DNA of 50,618 bases. Origin: Planctomycetia bacterium. Lineage in GTDB: Bacteria; Planctomycetota; Planctomycetia; Pirellulales; UBA7805. The translations under genes and the position numbers were made by a program. The notes under the pieces are model-generated. The model saw only the letters and a program-made list of their open reading frames with translations, was not told the origin of the DNA and did no database searches. The stretch covers positions 1 through 50,618 of the forward strand of contig JAIOQB010000212.1 in NCBI GenBank assembly GCA_021413585.1. Direction: 5' to 3'. This document shows positions 9,064-16,397 of the stretch, in pieces. Each line of letters begins with the position of its first letter. Positions within the stretch are counted from its first letter, which is position 1.

Positions 9064-10944
9064 ATGTGTGGAATCGTTGGCTACGTTGGACATCGTGAAG
9101 CCACCGACTTTTTGGTGGAAGGACTGCGCCGCCTCGAATACCGCGGCTACGACAGTTCCGGCGTGGCCACGATCGACGCCCGCGGCGGACTGCAAGTCGC
9201 CAAATCGGTCGGCCGCATCGACCGGCTCGCCGCGCTGCTAAGCGAAACGCCGCTGGAAGGGGACATCGGCATCGGCCACACCCGTTGGGCCACGCACGGC
9301 CAGCCCAGCGACGTCAACGCCCATCCGCATCTGGGTGGCAATGGTTCCGTGGCGATTGTTCACAACGGAGTGATCGAGAATTACGTGCCGCTGAAGGAAC
9401 GCCTGCAACTGCAAGGGTACGAGTTCGTCTCGGCCACGGATAGCGAAATCATCGCCCACCTGATTGATAGTTGCCTGATGCAGCATCAGACGGCGCTCGA
9501 CGAAGCGACGCGCGGCACCCGCCGCCGGCACGAGTTGCTGGTGGCGGCCATCGCCGAAGCGCTGGCCCAACTGCGCGGCACCTACGGCCTGGCGATTCTA
9601 TTGCGCGACGATCCCGACGTGCTGATCGCCGCTCGATTGGGAAGCCCGATGGTCGTGGGCGTCGGCGACGGCGAGCATTTTTTAGCCAGCGACGCCTCGC
9701 CGATGGCCGGCTTCACGGACCGCATTGTTTATCTTCGCGACCGCGAGATGGCGGTGATCACGGCTGACGCCCTGGAAGTGATCCATCGCGACCGTGGGCA
9801 GATCGCGCACCTGGTCGAGGTGCTGGAGCAAGTCAACGAAACGGTCGATCTCGGCGGCTTTCCCCATTACATGCTCAAGGAAATCCACGAGCAGCCGGAA
9901 ACCATCCGCAACGCCATGCGCGGGCGGCTGAACCTCGACGACGCCACGGCGGTCTTCGGCGGGCTGAATCTCAGCACGCGGCGGCTGCGGCAGATGAATC
10001 GCATCATCCTCACCGGCTGCGGCACCAGTTGGCACGCCGCGTTGGTGGGGGAATATCTGATCGAAGAACTCGCCCGCATCCCGGTGGAAGTGGAATACGG
10101 CAGCGAACTGCGTTATCGCAACCCGCCGATGGACGACAAAACGCTGGTCTTCGCCATCACCCAAAGCGGCGAAACGGCCGATACGCTGGCGGCCTTGCGC
10201 GAGATGAAGCGCAAGGGGCATCCGACGCTGGCCATCTGCAACGTCGTGGGCAGTACGATCGCACAAGAGTCCGACGGCGGCGTTTACCTGCATGCTGGCC
10301 CGGAAATCGGCGTGGCGTCCACCAAGGCGTTCACGTCGCAATGCACGGTGCTCTCGCTGTTAGCCCTGTATTTCGGGCGTTTGCATCACCTGGGCTTCGA
10401 CGCCGGAATGCGGATCATCGAAGAGTTGCGGCAGTTGCCAGACCTGGTAGCCGCGGCGCTAAAGACCGACGCCGAAGTTCGCCGGATCGCCGAGAAGTAT
10501 TATCGCCTGAACAACTTCCTGTACCTGGGCCGCCAGTACAACTTCCCCACGGCCCTGGAAGGGGCGCTGAAGCTCAAAGAAATCAGCTACATCCACGCCG
10601 AGGGCTACCCCGCCGCCGAGATGAAGCACGGCCCGATCGCCCTGGTGGATAGCCACACCCCCAGCGTTTTTATCATTCCGCGTGGATTTGTCTATGACAA
10701 GGTGCTCTCCAATCTGCAAGAGATCAAAGCCCGCGGCGGACCGGTGATCGCCGTGGTGGGAGCTGACGATCCCCAGGTGGCGTCGATGGTGGACGACGTG
10801 CTCGTGGTCCCCGCGGCCCCCGAATACCTGCAGCCGATCGTGATGAGCATCCCGTTGCAATTGCTGTCCTACCACATAGCCGTGCTACGCGGCTGCGACG
10901 TGGACAAACCGCGCAATCTGGCCAAGAGCGTGACGGTGGAGTAG
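9064..10944 (+). CDS. glmS: Glutamine--fructose-6-phosphate aminotransferase (isomerizing)
   Basis: A 626-residue enzyme making glucosamine-6-phosphate from fructose-6-phosphate and glutamine, the entry step to amino-sugar, peptidoglycan and LPS precursors. It begins M-C-G-I-V-G-Y-V-G, so Cys2 becomes the N-terminal nucleophile of the class II glutaminase domain. The longer open frame upstream must therefore be ignored and ATG 9064 used. R-R-L-E-Y-R-G-Y-D-S-S-G and G-H-T-R-W-A-T-H-G lie in the glutaminase domain. The C-terminal half has two SIS domains (T-Q-S-G-E-T-A-D-T, S-T-K-A-F-T-S-Q) and ends K-S-V-T-V-E, as expected. It is slightly longer than the E. coli enzyme because of an insert near residue 150. 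Confidence 0.97.
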   Translation: MCGIVGYVGHREATDFLVEGLRRLEYRGYDSSGVATIDARGGLQVAKSVGRIDRLAALLSETPLEGDIGIGHTRWATHGQPSDVNAHPHLGGNGSVAIVHNGVIENYVPLKERLQLQGYEFVSATDSEIIAHLIDSCLMQHQTALDEATRGTRRRHELLVAAIAEALAQLRGTYGLAILLRDDPDVLIAARLGSPMVVGVGDGEHFLASDASPMAGFTDRIVYLRDREMAVITADALEVIHRDRGQIAHLVEVLEQVNETVDLGGFPHYMLKEIHEQPETIRNAMRGRLNLDDATAVFGGLNLSTRRLRQMNRIILTGCGTSWHAALVGEYLIEELARIPVEVEYGSELRYRNPPMDDKTLVFAITQSGETADTLAALREMKRKGHPTLAICNVVGSTIAQESDGGVYLHAGPEIGVASTKAFTSQCTVLSLLALYFGRLHHLGFDAGMRIIEELRQLPDLVAAALKTDAEVRRIAEKYYRLNNFLYLGRQYNFPTALEGALKLKEISYIHAEGYPAAEMKHGPIALVDSHTPSVFIIPRGFVYDKVLSNLQEIKARGGPVIAVVGADDPQVASMVDDVLVVPAAPEYLQPIVMSIPLQLLSYHIAVLRGCDVDKPRNLAKSVTVE

Positions 10945-11027
10945 ATTCACTGCTTGCGCGAGGGGACTGGTGCCGAGGCTCCGCCCCTACATCCTCCATC
11001 ATCCATCCACCATCGCACATCCACTCC

Positions 11028-11101
<74 letters not shown>

Positions 11102-11183
11102 CTCGATTTATGCTTGTTTTGCCGAGTGAAATGCAGTTTTCTGCCATTGGCACCCCTTCGCCTGTCTGTACTCGCCCGGCATC

Positions 11184-11215
11184 TTTTTGACAAGATTTGA
11201 CAAATCATATAAAAT
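11184..11215 (+). promoter_or_regulatory. Integrase promoter overlapping candidate Int arm sites
   Basis: TTGACA at 11187-11192 and TAAAAT at 11210-11215 are exactly 17 bases apart, a near-consensus sigma-70 promoter about 50 bases before the integrase start. The same DNA holds two direct TTTGACA copies 10 bases apart (11186 and 11196), matched by an identical pair near the right end. Confidence 0.7.
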
Positions 11216-11266
11216 GCCCATGTTTTCAGTGTTTGCTCACGAAAAACGGGAATGGGGGGATTTTTT

Positions 11267-12829
11267 ATGGTCAGGCGGGCTGAGGGCGAACGAATCCTTT
11301 CCTACCATCGGGAGGGGCGATGCTGGCGGAAGTACCGCACTTGTAAAATCACGGGCAAAGGCAAGATGCATTATCTTGACCCCCGTGGCGTGCCGGAGAG
11401 TGACAACGCCAGCTATCTAGAGGCCGAACGCAACTGGCAACGCAAGGTTGCCAAAATTGAAGCCCTGGAAACGCTGCATTTCGCCAAGGTCGATGCGGAA
11501 ACAAGCCCGTCGATTGTCACGGCGTTGAGTTTGGTCAATGCCCAGCAGGCAGCCGACGCGGAGCGGGCGGCAGTCACGGCTCCCGAAGCTCTACGGGATA
11601 TTTCAAACGCCGTAGCCTTTGCGGATTTCTCCGCGATGCTGGCCCGTCAGCAGGGCACTTCAAACGATCAACAGTCCCCCGCCACGATTGAGGGGCTTGT
11701 CGGGCTCTATGTCGCTGATAAGCAACAAGAGGCCGACGCGGGGCAAATCAGCATTGAAATGCTAAAAGAGCATCGCCGCAATTTGCAGGTGTTCAGTGAG
11801 TTTGCCCGCGACTCCAATCGCATTGCGGTTGACCAAATCGACTCTCGTTGCCTGGACGAATATCGACGCTGCATTTTGGCTCTGACGAATGCCCAGGTCG
11901 CGGAAGAGGCCGACGCCCAGCAGTTGGGGCCGGTAACTATCAAGAAACGACTCGCCCGGCTAAAGCAATTCATTGAATGGGCCTATGCCAACGGTCACTT
12001 GCGAGAATTGCCCCGCAACTTGAAAGGCTATACCAGAGTAAAGAGTGAGGCCGATCCATCGCTCACCGTCGGCAAGAAACGGTGGGCTGTCGGAGAATGC
12101 CGGGAACTTTTCGAGGCATCGTCGGAGCGAACGCAACTCTATATTTGCCTCGCCTTGAATTGCGGATACGGTGCGACCGATATTGCCACTCTCTTGCATG
12201 ACCACGTTGATTGGGATTTGGGAATTATTCAGCGGTCGCGGCACAAGACCGGCACCAAACAGGCCCATAGGCTTTGGCCCCTAACGGCGGCTCTATTGAA
12301 AAAGCATTGCACGAAACGGAGCCGCATCTTGCCGGGCGGTGGGCCGCTGTTGTTAGGCAACAACGGTTTGCCGTTGGTGAATTACGATGCTGACAACGGC
12401 TGCCGAAATGACGCCATCCGGCTAAGTCTTGATCGGACACTTGAAAAAATCATTCGGGACCGCATTCGACGTAACGAGCCGGGGTTATTTGCCCGCAGTA
12501 AGCAGGGCGACAAGGTTGGCCAAGCGAAACGCGAAAAGGAAATCAAGCGGGCCGTCAGCGAAGAACGCCAAAAAGAGACTCGCGGCTTCTATGCTTTTCG
12601 CGGAACGTCGGCCGATATGATTGAAAAACAATACGGCACGGGGTCAAAGCTCGCGGACCAATTCCTTGCCCACACTGAAAAAGCGACCAAGCGTTGGTAT
12701 GTTGACCGCCATTTCGATTTGCTGTTTGAGGCCATCGGCTGGCTCGATTCTCAATTTCAATTCAGCGAATTGCCTAGCCAGAAATCCGAGGCGAGTGCAA
12801 TTGATTGCACGTCGGCGATTTCGGCATAG
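11267..12829 (+). CDS. Tyrosine-type site-specific recombinase (integrase), divergent active site
   Basis: A 520-residue integrase placed next to the tRNA and reading into the element. The ATG at 11267 follows GGGGGGA by six bases, better than the upstream ATG at 11252. Residues of about 125-250 form the SAM-like core-binding domain, and 265-500 the catalytic domain. The C terminus shows F-R-G-T (Arg445), L-A-H (His469) and K-R-W-Y (Tyr478, the nucleophile). The hairpin lysine is probably in H-K-T-G-T-K. The first catalytic arginine, normally in T-G-x-R, is missing: the aligned stretch reads N-C-G-Y-G-A-T-D with Gly302 there. Tyr442 takes the place of the HxxR histidine. I recall planctomycete integrases with N-C-G-F-G-N-x-D at this point, so it may be a lineage feature rather than decay. 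Confidence 0.85.
   Translation: MVRRAEGERILSYHREGRCWRKYRTCKITGKGKMHYLDPRGVPESDNASYLEAERNWQRKVAKIEALETLHFAKVDAETSPSIVTALSLVNAQQAADAERAAVTAPEALRDISNAVAFADFSAMLARQQGTSNDQQSPATIEGLVGLYVADKQQEADAGQISIEMLKEHRRNLQVFSEFARDSNRIAVDQIDSRCLDEYRRCILALTNAQVAEEADAQQLGPVTIKKRLARLKQFIEWAYANGHLRELPRNLKGYTRVKSEADPSLTVGKKRWAVGECRELFEASSERTQLYICLALNCGYGATDIATLLHDHVDWDLGIIQRSRHKTGTKQAHRLWPLTAALLKKHCTKRSRILPGGGPLLLGNNGLPLVNYDADNGCRNDAIRLSLDRTLEKIIRDRIRRNEPGLFARSKQGDKVGQAKREKEIKRAVSEERQKETRGFYAFRGTSADMIEKQYGTGSKLADQFLAHTEKATKRWYVDRHFDLLFEAIGWLDSQFQFSELPSQKSEASAIDCTSAISA
12795..12810. repeat. Element palindrome GTGCAA-N4-TTGCAC, copy 1
   Basis: GTGCAATTGATTGCAC lies inside the last codons of the integrase gene. It is one of four copies of the pattern, all inside the island. 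Confidence 0.7.
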
Positions 12830-12958
12830 CTTCCCACACTCTCTTGCTTGCCTATTCGCAGCTTGCATGATTTTCTCATTGCAAGTCGCTGTCGATTCAC
12901 GACATACAATTTTTCCAGGTCGTGAATTATTGTTGCCCAAGTGTCCGGCAAGATTCTG

Positions 12959-13014
12959 CTGAAAGTGACGTTGACGTAGTGTATACCATTTGGTATACTA
13001 TGCGGCACTTTCAG
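12959..13014 (+). promoter_or_regulatory. Promoter with nested palindromic operator before Cro-like gene
   Basis: TTGACG at 12971-12976 and TATACT at 12994-12999 are 17 bases apart, an excellent sigma-70 promoter. An 18-base palindrome GTATACCATTTGGTATAC (12981-12998) covers the spacer and -10 box. A second pair of arms, CTGAAAGTG (12959-12967) and CACTTTCAG (13006-13014), encloses it symmetrically. The HTH gene starts 37 bases downstream, so autoregulation is the natural reading. Confidence 0.75.
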
Positions 13015-13050
13015 GCCACATAAAAGGCACATTGACGGGGTTCATTCGCC

Positions 13051-13251
13051 ATGACGTTGACCGAACAAATCAAGTCGATGGTCATTGAATCGAATCTGTC
13101 GCTTTACCGCATTGCAAAGGATTCTGAGATTCCGTATCCGCAGCTTTATCGCTTTGCAACGGGTGACCGTGGCATGAACTTGGCAACGGCTGAGAAGCTA
13201 TGCAGTTATTTCAGCGTTCGATTGACCAAGCCCCGAAGCTATCCAAAGTGA
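13051..13251 (+). CDS. Small HTH (XRE/Cro-like) regulator
   Basis: A 66-residue protein consisting almost entirely of one helix-turn-helix domain: L-S-L-Y-R-I-A-K-D-S-E-I-P-Y-P-Q-L-Y-R-F with a following G-x-x-x-M-N-L-A-T-A-E-K-L-C segment. This is the XRE/Cro fold as in phage repressors, with the recognition helix at about residues 28-40. It sits immediately behind the palindrome-covered promoter at 12971-12999, which it probably represses. The ribosome site is weak (GGGG about 13 bases upstream). In a phage-like element such a gene would control lysogeny or excision; here this is inference from position. Confidence 0.75.
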   Translation: MTLTEQIKSMVIESNLSLYRIAKDSEIPYPQLYRFATGDRGMNLATAEKLCSYFSVRLTKPRSYPK

Positions 13252-13254
13252 CAG

Positions 13255-13270
13255 GTGCAACCGATTGCAC
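13255..13270. repeat. Element palindrome GTGCAA-N4-TTGCAC, copy 2
   Basis: GTGCAACCGATTGCAC, extended by one more matching G/C pair on the outside, lies just after the Cro-like gene and about 90 bases before the serine-recombinase gene. Confidence 0.7.
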
Positions 13271-13275
13271 CCAAC

Positions 13276-13313
13276 AAAAAAGCCGGCTGATCTTCTCGCG
13301 AAAGATCGCCGGC
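13276..13313 (-). terminator. Minus-strand rho-independent terminator-like hairpin
   Basis: The GCCGGC arms (13282-13287 and 13308-13313), with ATCTT/AAGAT inside, form a long stem. Read on the minus strand it is followed by six T (A-run at 13276-13281). No minus-strand gene lies upstream of it, so it may stop antisense transcription or be a leader hairpin for the plus-strand gene. Confidence 0.5.
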
Positions 13314-13359
13314 AGAGAACTGCAACAAAACGCTCCCCCGTGCAAAGGAAAGAGCCGTA

Positions 13360-13890
13360 ATGTCTGTCGTCATTGTACCACAAAATGCTCTTGCCGACAA
13401 CTCTTTTGACGACGTTTGCTCTCCGTGGATTCGCGGACGAGGATTATTTGGCGACTGCGGGGGAATTGCTCGTGTAAGCACACGCGATCAATTCTACGGA
13501 GGCACATCGCTGCCCGCTCAACAGGATGAAATTGAAAATGTTGCGGTTCGCTATCACGCCAATTTGGAACGTGTTATTTCCGTCGTCGAATCAAATACGG
13601 ACGGCCCGGGACCAGAATTGCAAAAGGCGTTTGATTACGTGCAAGAGCAAGGGCTAACGCTCATTGCCTGTTCGTTGGACCGCGTTACAAAGCAAGACCT
13701 GGACTCCACCGGGGGCGAGCGTGATATTTACGTCATTGTCTCCGAATTGGGGCGGATCGTAGATCGTAAAGAGGTACTATCCGACGCATATCGCCAACGC
13801 CAACGAAGCATCGCAACGAAGCGATCAATGCAATTCTTGAAACGGCAGGGAAAGCACGTTGGGCGGCCGTTCAAGCAAAAATCGAAATAA
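13360..13890 (+). CDS. Serine recombinase/resolvase-like protein, short
   Basis: A 176-residue protein with the resolvase N-terminal catalytic pattern: G-I-A-R-V-S-T-R-D-Q (serine nucleophile in R-V-S-T), then S-L-P-A-Q-Q-D-E-I, and later A-F-D-Y-V-Q-E-Q-G-L-T-L-I-A-C-S-L-D-R-V in place of the usual SLDRLSR. It ends K-R-Q-G-K-H-V-G-R-P, where small resolvases have the linker to their HTH, but no HTH follows. It may therefore be a truncated or accessory recombinase. The first 35 residues are unlike the family, so translation may begin later than ATG 13360. It is plausibly an accessory factor for excision or inversion within the island. Confidence 0.65.
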   Translation: MSVVIVPQNALADNSFDDVCSPWIRGRGLFGDCGGIARVSTRDQFYGGTSLPAQQDEIENVAVRYHANLERVISVVESNTDGPGPELQKAFDYVQEQGLTLIACSLDRVTKQDLDSTGGERDIYVIVSELGRIVDRKEVLSDAYRQRQRSIATKRSMQFLKRQGKHVGRPFKQKSK

Positions 13891-14185
13891 GGGTCCGACA
13901 GGTGGGGGATTCACCTAATGCCACTCGGCCGCAGGTGTATACGGTATTAAGGGACTAGATTAGAGAATAGCTTAGAGGGAGGGCCGGAGGGAGCGTAGCG
14001 ACCGACGGTAAGGCGAGCGTAGCGAGCCTATAGCCAGGTAGTTTAGCTGCTTTGCTTTTTTTCTCCCCGCCTCCCCCGAAGTGCAAACGATTGCACCTGC
14101 TCTATTTTCGCGGGATGGCAGTGCCCTAGTCCTGAGTGTGGACAAGACCAGCATTGTCCCCCGTCCCCCTGCTAGAATCAGGGCC
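13891..14185. other. Non-coding stretch of the island with repeats
   Basis: No gene is seen. It holds a small CAGGTG/CACCT hairpin, two copies of GAGCGTAGCGA (about 13991 and 14017) and the third GTGCAA-N4-TTGCAC palindrome at 14081-14096. Confidence 0.5.
14081..14096. repeat. Element palindrome GTGCAA-N4-TTGCAC, copy 3
   Basis: GTGCAAACGATTGCAC followed by CTGC. This copy and the one at 16419 share the same spacer and four extra flanking bases, 20 bases in all. Confidence 0.75.
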
Positions 14186-14338
14186 ATGGAAGAGAAGCCA
14201 TTCCAGTTCTCGATTCGGACGATTTTCGTGGTCACGGTGCTGGCCGCGATATTAATGGCAGCGGCGTGCTATGTTCATTCGGCTATGCCGTATGGACCGC
14301 AGCCTTCATATGCTCGCCATCCGGGCGATTCCCCATGA
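14186..14338 (+). CDS. Small single-pass membrane protein
   Basis: A 50-residue protein starting M-E-E-K-P-F-Q-F-S-I-R-T-I-F and continuing as one transmembrane helix (V-V-T-V-L-A-A-I-L-M-A-A-A). The F-Q-F-S-I-R-T-I motif before a helix is a membrane anchor very common in planctomycete proteins, which suggests the element is adapted to this phylum. Its stop overlaps the next start (ATGA at 14335-14338), so the two are translationally coupled. The function is unknown. Confidence 0.55.
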   Translation: MEEKPFQFSIRTIFVVTVLAAILMAAACYVHSAMPYGPQPSYARHPGDSP

Positions 14339-14634
14339 CCCCGCCCCGCTTCCAATTCACGATCCGGGGGATGCTCTGGGCCACGTTATGGCTGGCGGTT
14401 GGTTTAGCGGCGTTCTTTTGCCCCCCAGCCTGGTACAGGCACATGACATTCGGGTTCAATGAGTCCTACCAGCTCTACGGCGAACATCTAGCGGCCCTCC
14501 TCGCAACTGTCTGTCTAATCCCAGCCATAGGTGCGATTATGGGCAAACACGCGCAGGGGATTCGTACCGGGCTCATTGTGGCTGGGGCCTGCCTTATTTG
14601 GTTTGTTCTGATCGTGACAAGACAGCATATGTAG
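14335..14634 (+). CDS. Three-helix membrane protein with planctomycete anchor
   Basis: A 99-residue protein beginning M-T-P-P-R-F-Q-F-T-I-R-G-M-L, the same anchor type as the gene it overlaps by four bases. There are three hydrophobic segments at about residues 14-30, 50-67 and 77-94, with a short extracytoplasmic loop around Y-R-H-M-T-F-G-F-N between the first two. I recognise no family. Tight coupling to the 50-residue membrane protein suggests a two-component membrane function, possibly an immunity or exclusion role; this is a guess from context only. Confidence 0.6.
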   Translation: MTPPRFQFTIRGMLWATLWLAVGLAAFFCPPAWYRHMTFGFNESYQLYGEHLAALLATVCLIPAIGAIMGKHAQGIRTGLIVAGACLIWFVLIVTRQHM

Positions 14635-14755
14635 GGCGACTTCCGGCCAGCAACACGCTGTTAGGACACTACCCGCCGGATTTGCTAGTTTGTTGCGAAG
14701 GTCCCAGACTCTATAATCCGTGGACGTTTTCGGAGATGACGGTGAAGGAGTCGCC

Positions 14756-15127
14756 ATGAAACGTGATATGGAGTTAGTACGCAAGATTCTGTTCGCGATG
14801 GAAGAACACCCGGAGGGCTTTGCTCCGAGCAAGTTTGACCTACCGGACTTTACCCAAGAGCAGATTGGCTATCACGCCTATTTGATGAACGAGGCCGGGC
14901 TGATTGAAGCCGCAGACGTGACGTGCATGGGAAGCACAAGCCCAGAAGCAATTCCAACGAAGCTGACATGGGAGGGGCATGAGTTCATCGACGCTGCCCG
15001 CAGCGACACAATTTGGAATAGTGCCATGAGTCAGATAAAAGCCATCGGCGGCGGTGTTACGATTGCAATGCTCACCGCGTTATTGAAGAAACTGATGGCT
15101 GAAAAATTGGGACTGGCTGGGATATAG
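14756..15127 (+). CDS. DUF2513-like protein
   Basis: A 123-residue protein starting M-K-R-D-M-E-L-V-R-K-I-L, the typical opening of DUF2513 proteins, with ATG 14756 preceded by AAGGAG. The family has a winged-helix-like N-terminal half (here Q-E-Q-I-G-Y-H-A-Y-L-M-N-E-A-G-L-I, then L-T-W-E-G-H-E-F) and a helical tail. It is found mostly in phages and mobile islands and has no established function. The middle T-W-E-G-H-E-F-I-D-A-A-R-S-D motif is present. The C terminus contains a short hydrophobic helix (G-G-G-V-T-I-A-M-L-T-A-L-L). Confidence 0.75.
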   Translation: MKRDMELVRKILFAMEEHPEGFAPSKFDLPDFTQEQIGYHAYLMNEAGLIEAADVTCMGSTSPEAIPTKLTWEGHEFIDAARSDTIWNSAMSQIKAIGGGVTIAMLTALLKKLMAEKLGLAGI

Positions 15128-15348
15128 CTTGCCGTCCACATCACACGGACTGTTTTGGAAACAATGAGAAGGGAAGAAACGAAACATAAGTAAGAGAAAC
15201 AAACAGGCCAAGTAGCCTGAATTACAATCTGAATCCTTTTGCCGTCGCACGGAAAACTGCAACATTTCTAAGGCACGATCGGCGATTGGGCTGGCTTCCA
15301 CGTTATGGGAAGAGCGTGCCGGGCACTCAGCCGATGGGAGCCGATGCA

Positions 15349-16035
15349 ATGCAAGATCAATGGTACGTCAAGAAAACTAGCGGCCAGCAATTCGGCCCCG
15401 TCACGTTCGCCCAGCTACAGCAATGGGTCGATCAGCAGCAAGTAACAAGCACGGATTGGATACAACAGGCGGGCGATCCAGCGTGGAAAATGGCCAGTAG
15501 TGTTCCGGCACTCTTTGGTTCTCCCGTCGTGCCGGCCATCGAATCAAAGCATCGGCCCCGCCCAGGTACTCCGCCTGGATCTTACTCCGCATTGCCAGTG
15601 ACCGACGATGGCGGATTGCCGGACTTTGACAATCTGCCCCGCCCTGTCGCCCGCAAATCGCCCGATGACTCAGCATCGCAAGCTGATTTTCCAGACATTG
15701 ATACTACATCGCAAACGCCAGTACGTAGCAGGCCCGCGAGCGAACCGTCCCCTAAGAAGCCGAAAGGGGCGAGCCGACTGTTTAAGAAAATGGAAGTACG
15801 GGCGACGTGCAATGCTTGTGGACATGTCTGGCATTATTTGCCGGGTGAGAGAGTACAAGAGTTCGGCAACCGGCTCAGTGGTGTCGGAAGCGAAATGAAT
15901 AAAGTGGGATGCACGATGCTGACGTGCGGCTGTCTGTCTCCCTTTATGAGCAATCCACAGCGTACTAGTTCGCTCACCACTCGTTGCCCGAAGTGCAATT
16001 CGTCGTCAATTTCTAGGGAGACGGTTCGTCACTAA
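15349..16035 (+). CDS. GYF_2 (DUF4339) domain protein with zinc ribbon
   Basis: A 228-residue protein. Residues 1-50 form a GYF_2 domain (Q-W-Y-V-K-K-x-S-G-Q-Q-F-G-P-V-T-F-A-Q-L and later W-I-Q-Q-A-G-D-P-A-W-K), a peptide-binding fold common in planctomycetes. A Pro/Ser/Asp-rich linker follows to about residue 145, then a C-terminal cysteine module with C-N-A-C-G-H, C-G-C and C-P-K-C that probably binds zinc. ATG 15349 follows GGGAG by eight bases. The yidD gene starts two bases after its stop, so the two are probably translated together. The role is unknown; membrane or secretion-related scaffolding is possible. Confidence 0.7.
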   Translation: MQDQWYVKKTSGQQFGPVTFAQLQQWVDQQQVTSTDWIQQAGDPAWKMASSVPALFGSPVVPAIESKHRPRPGTPPGSYSALPVTDDGGLPDFDNLPRPVARKSPDDSASQADFPDIDTTSQTPVRSRPASEPSPKKPKGASRLFKKMEVRATCNACGHVWHYLPGERVQEFGNRLSGVGSEMNKVGCTMLTCGCLSPFMSNPQRTSSLTTRCPKCNSSSISRETVRH

Positions 16036-16037
16036 TT

Positions 16038-16262
16038 ATGAGAATCATTGATCCGCCTATCGCAATGGTGCGTGGTTATCAACGGAGTATTTCTCCCCGC
16101 CTACATGCGGCCGGCGTCCGATGCCGGTTTGAGCCGTCTTGTTCTGAATACTGTATTGAAGCGTTGGAGAGACACGGCTTGTTTCGCGGGCTAGTCAAAA
16201 CAGTTTGGCGACTTTTGCGATGCAACCCACACAATTATGGAAGTTGCATCGACCATCCATAG
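16038..16262 (+). CDS. yidD: YidD-like membrane protein insertion efficiency factor
   Basis: A 74-residue protein with the full YidD pattern: R-G-Y-Q-R-S-I-S-P, then C-R-F-E-P-S-C-S-E-Y, H-G-x-x-R-G and R-L-L-R-C-N-P. YidD helps YidC insert inner-membrane proteins and normally sits in the rpmH-rnpA-yidD-yidC cluster. Here it is inside a mobile element directly after the GYF gene. The last residues (N-Y-G-S-C-I-D-H-P) keep the usual G-G-x-D-x-V-P form only loosely. Whether the host has a second copy cannot be seen from this window. Confidence 0.85.
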   Translation: MRIIDPPIAMVRGYQRSISPRLHAAGVRCRFEPSCSEYCIEALERHGLFRGLVKTVWRLLRCNPHNYGSCIDHP

Positions 16263-16397
16263 GGCAGAAAAAAGATTGAGTGCCAACGCGATTGCCCATT
16301 CAATCATTCTGCGAAACGGCTTGCGAAATATGCGACAAAACGGCGTTTTATGCGTATAATGTAGGGTTCTTTTCACCCTGTATTGGAGTAAGTACGC

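Noticed and set aside
11187..11420. Frame overlapping the integrase start
   Set aside because: Its start lies on the integrase promoter and its frame overlaps the much better supported integrase.
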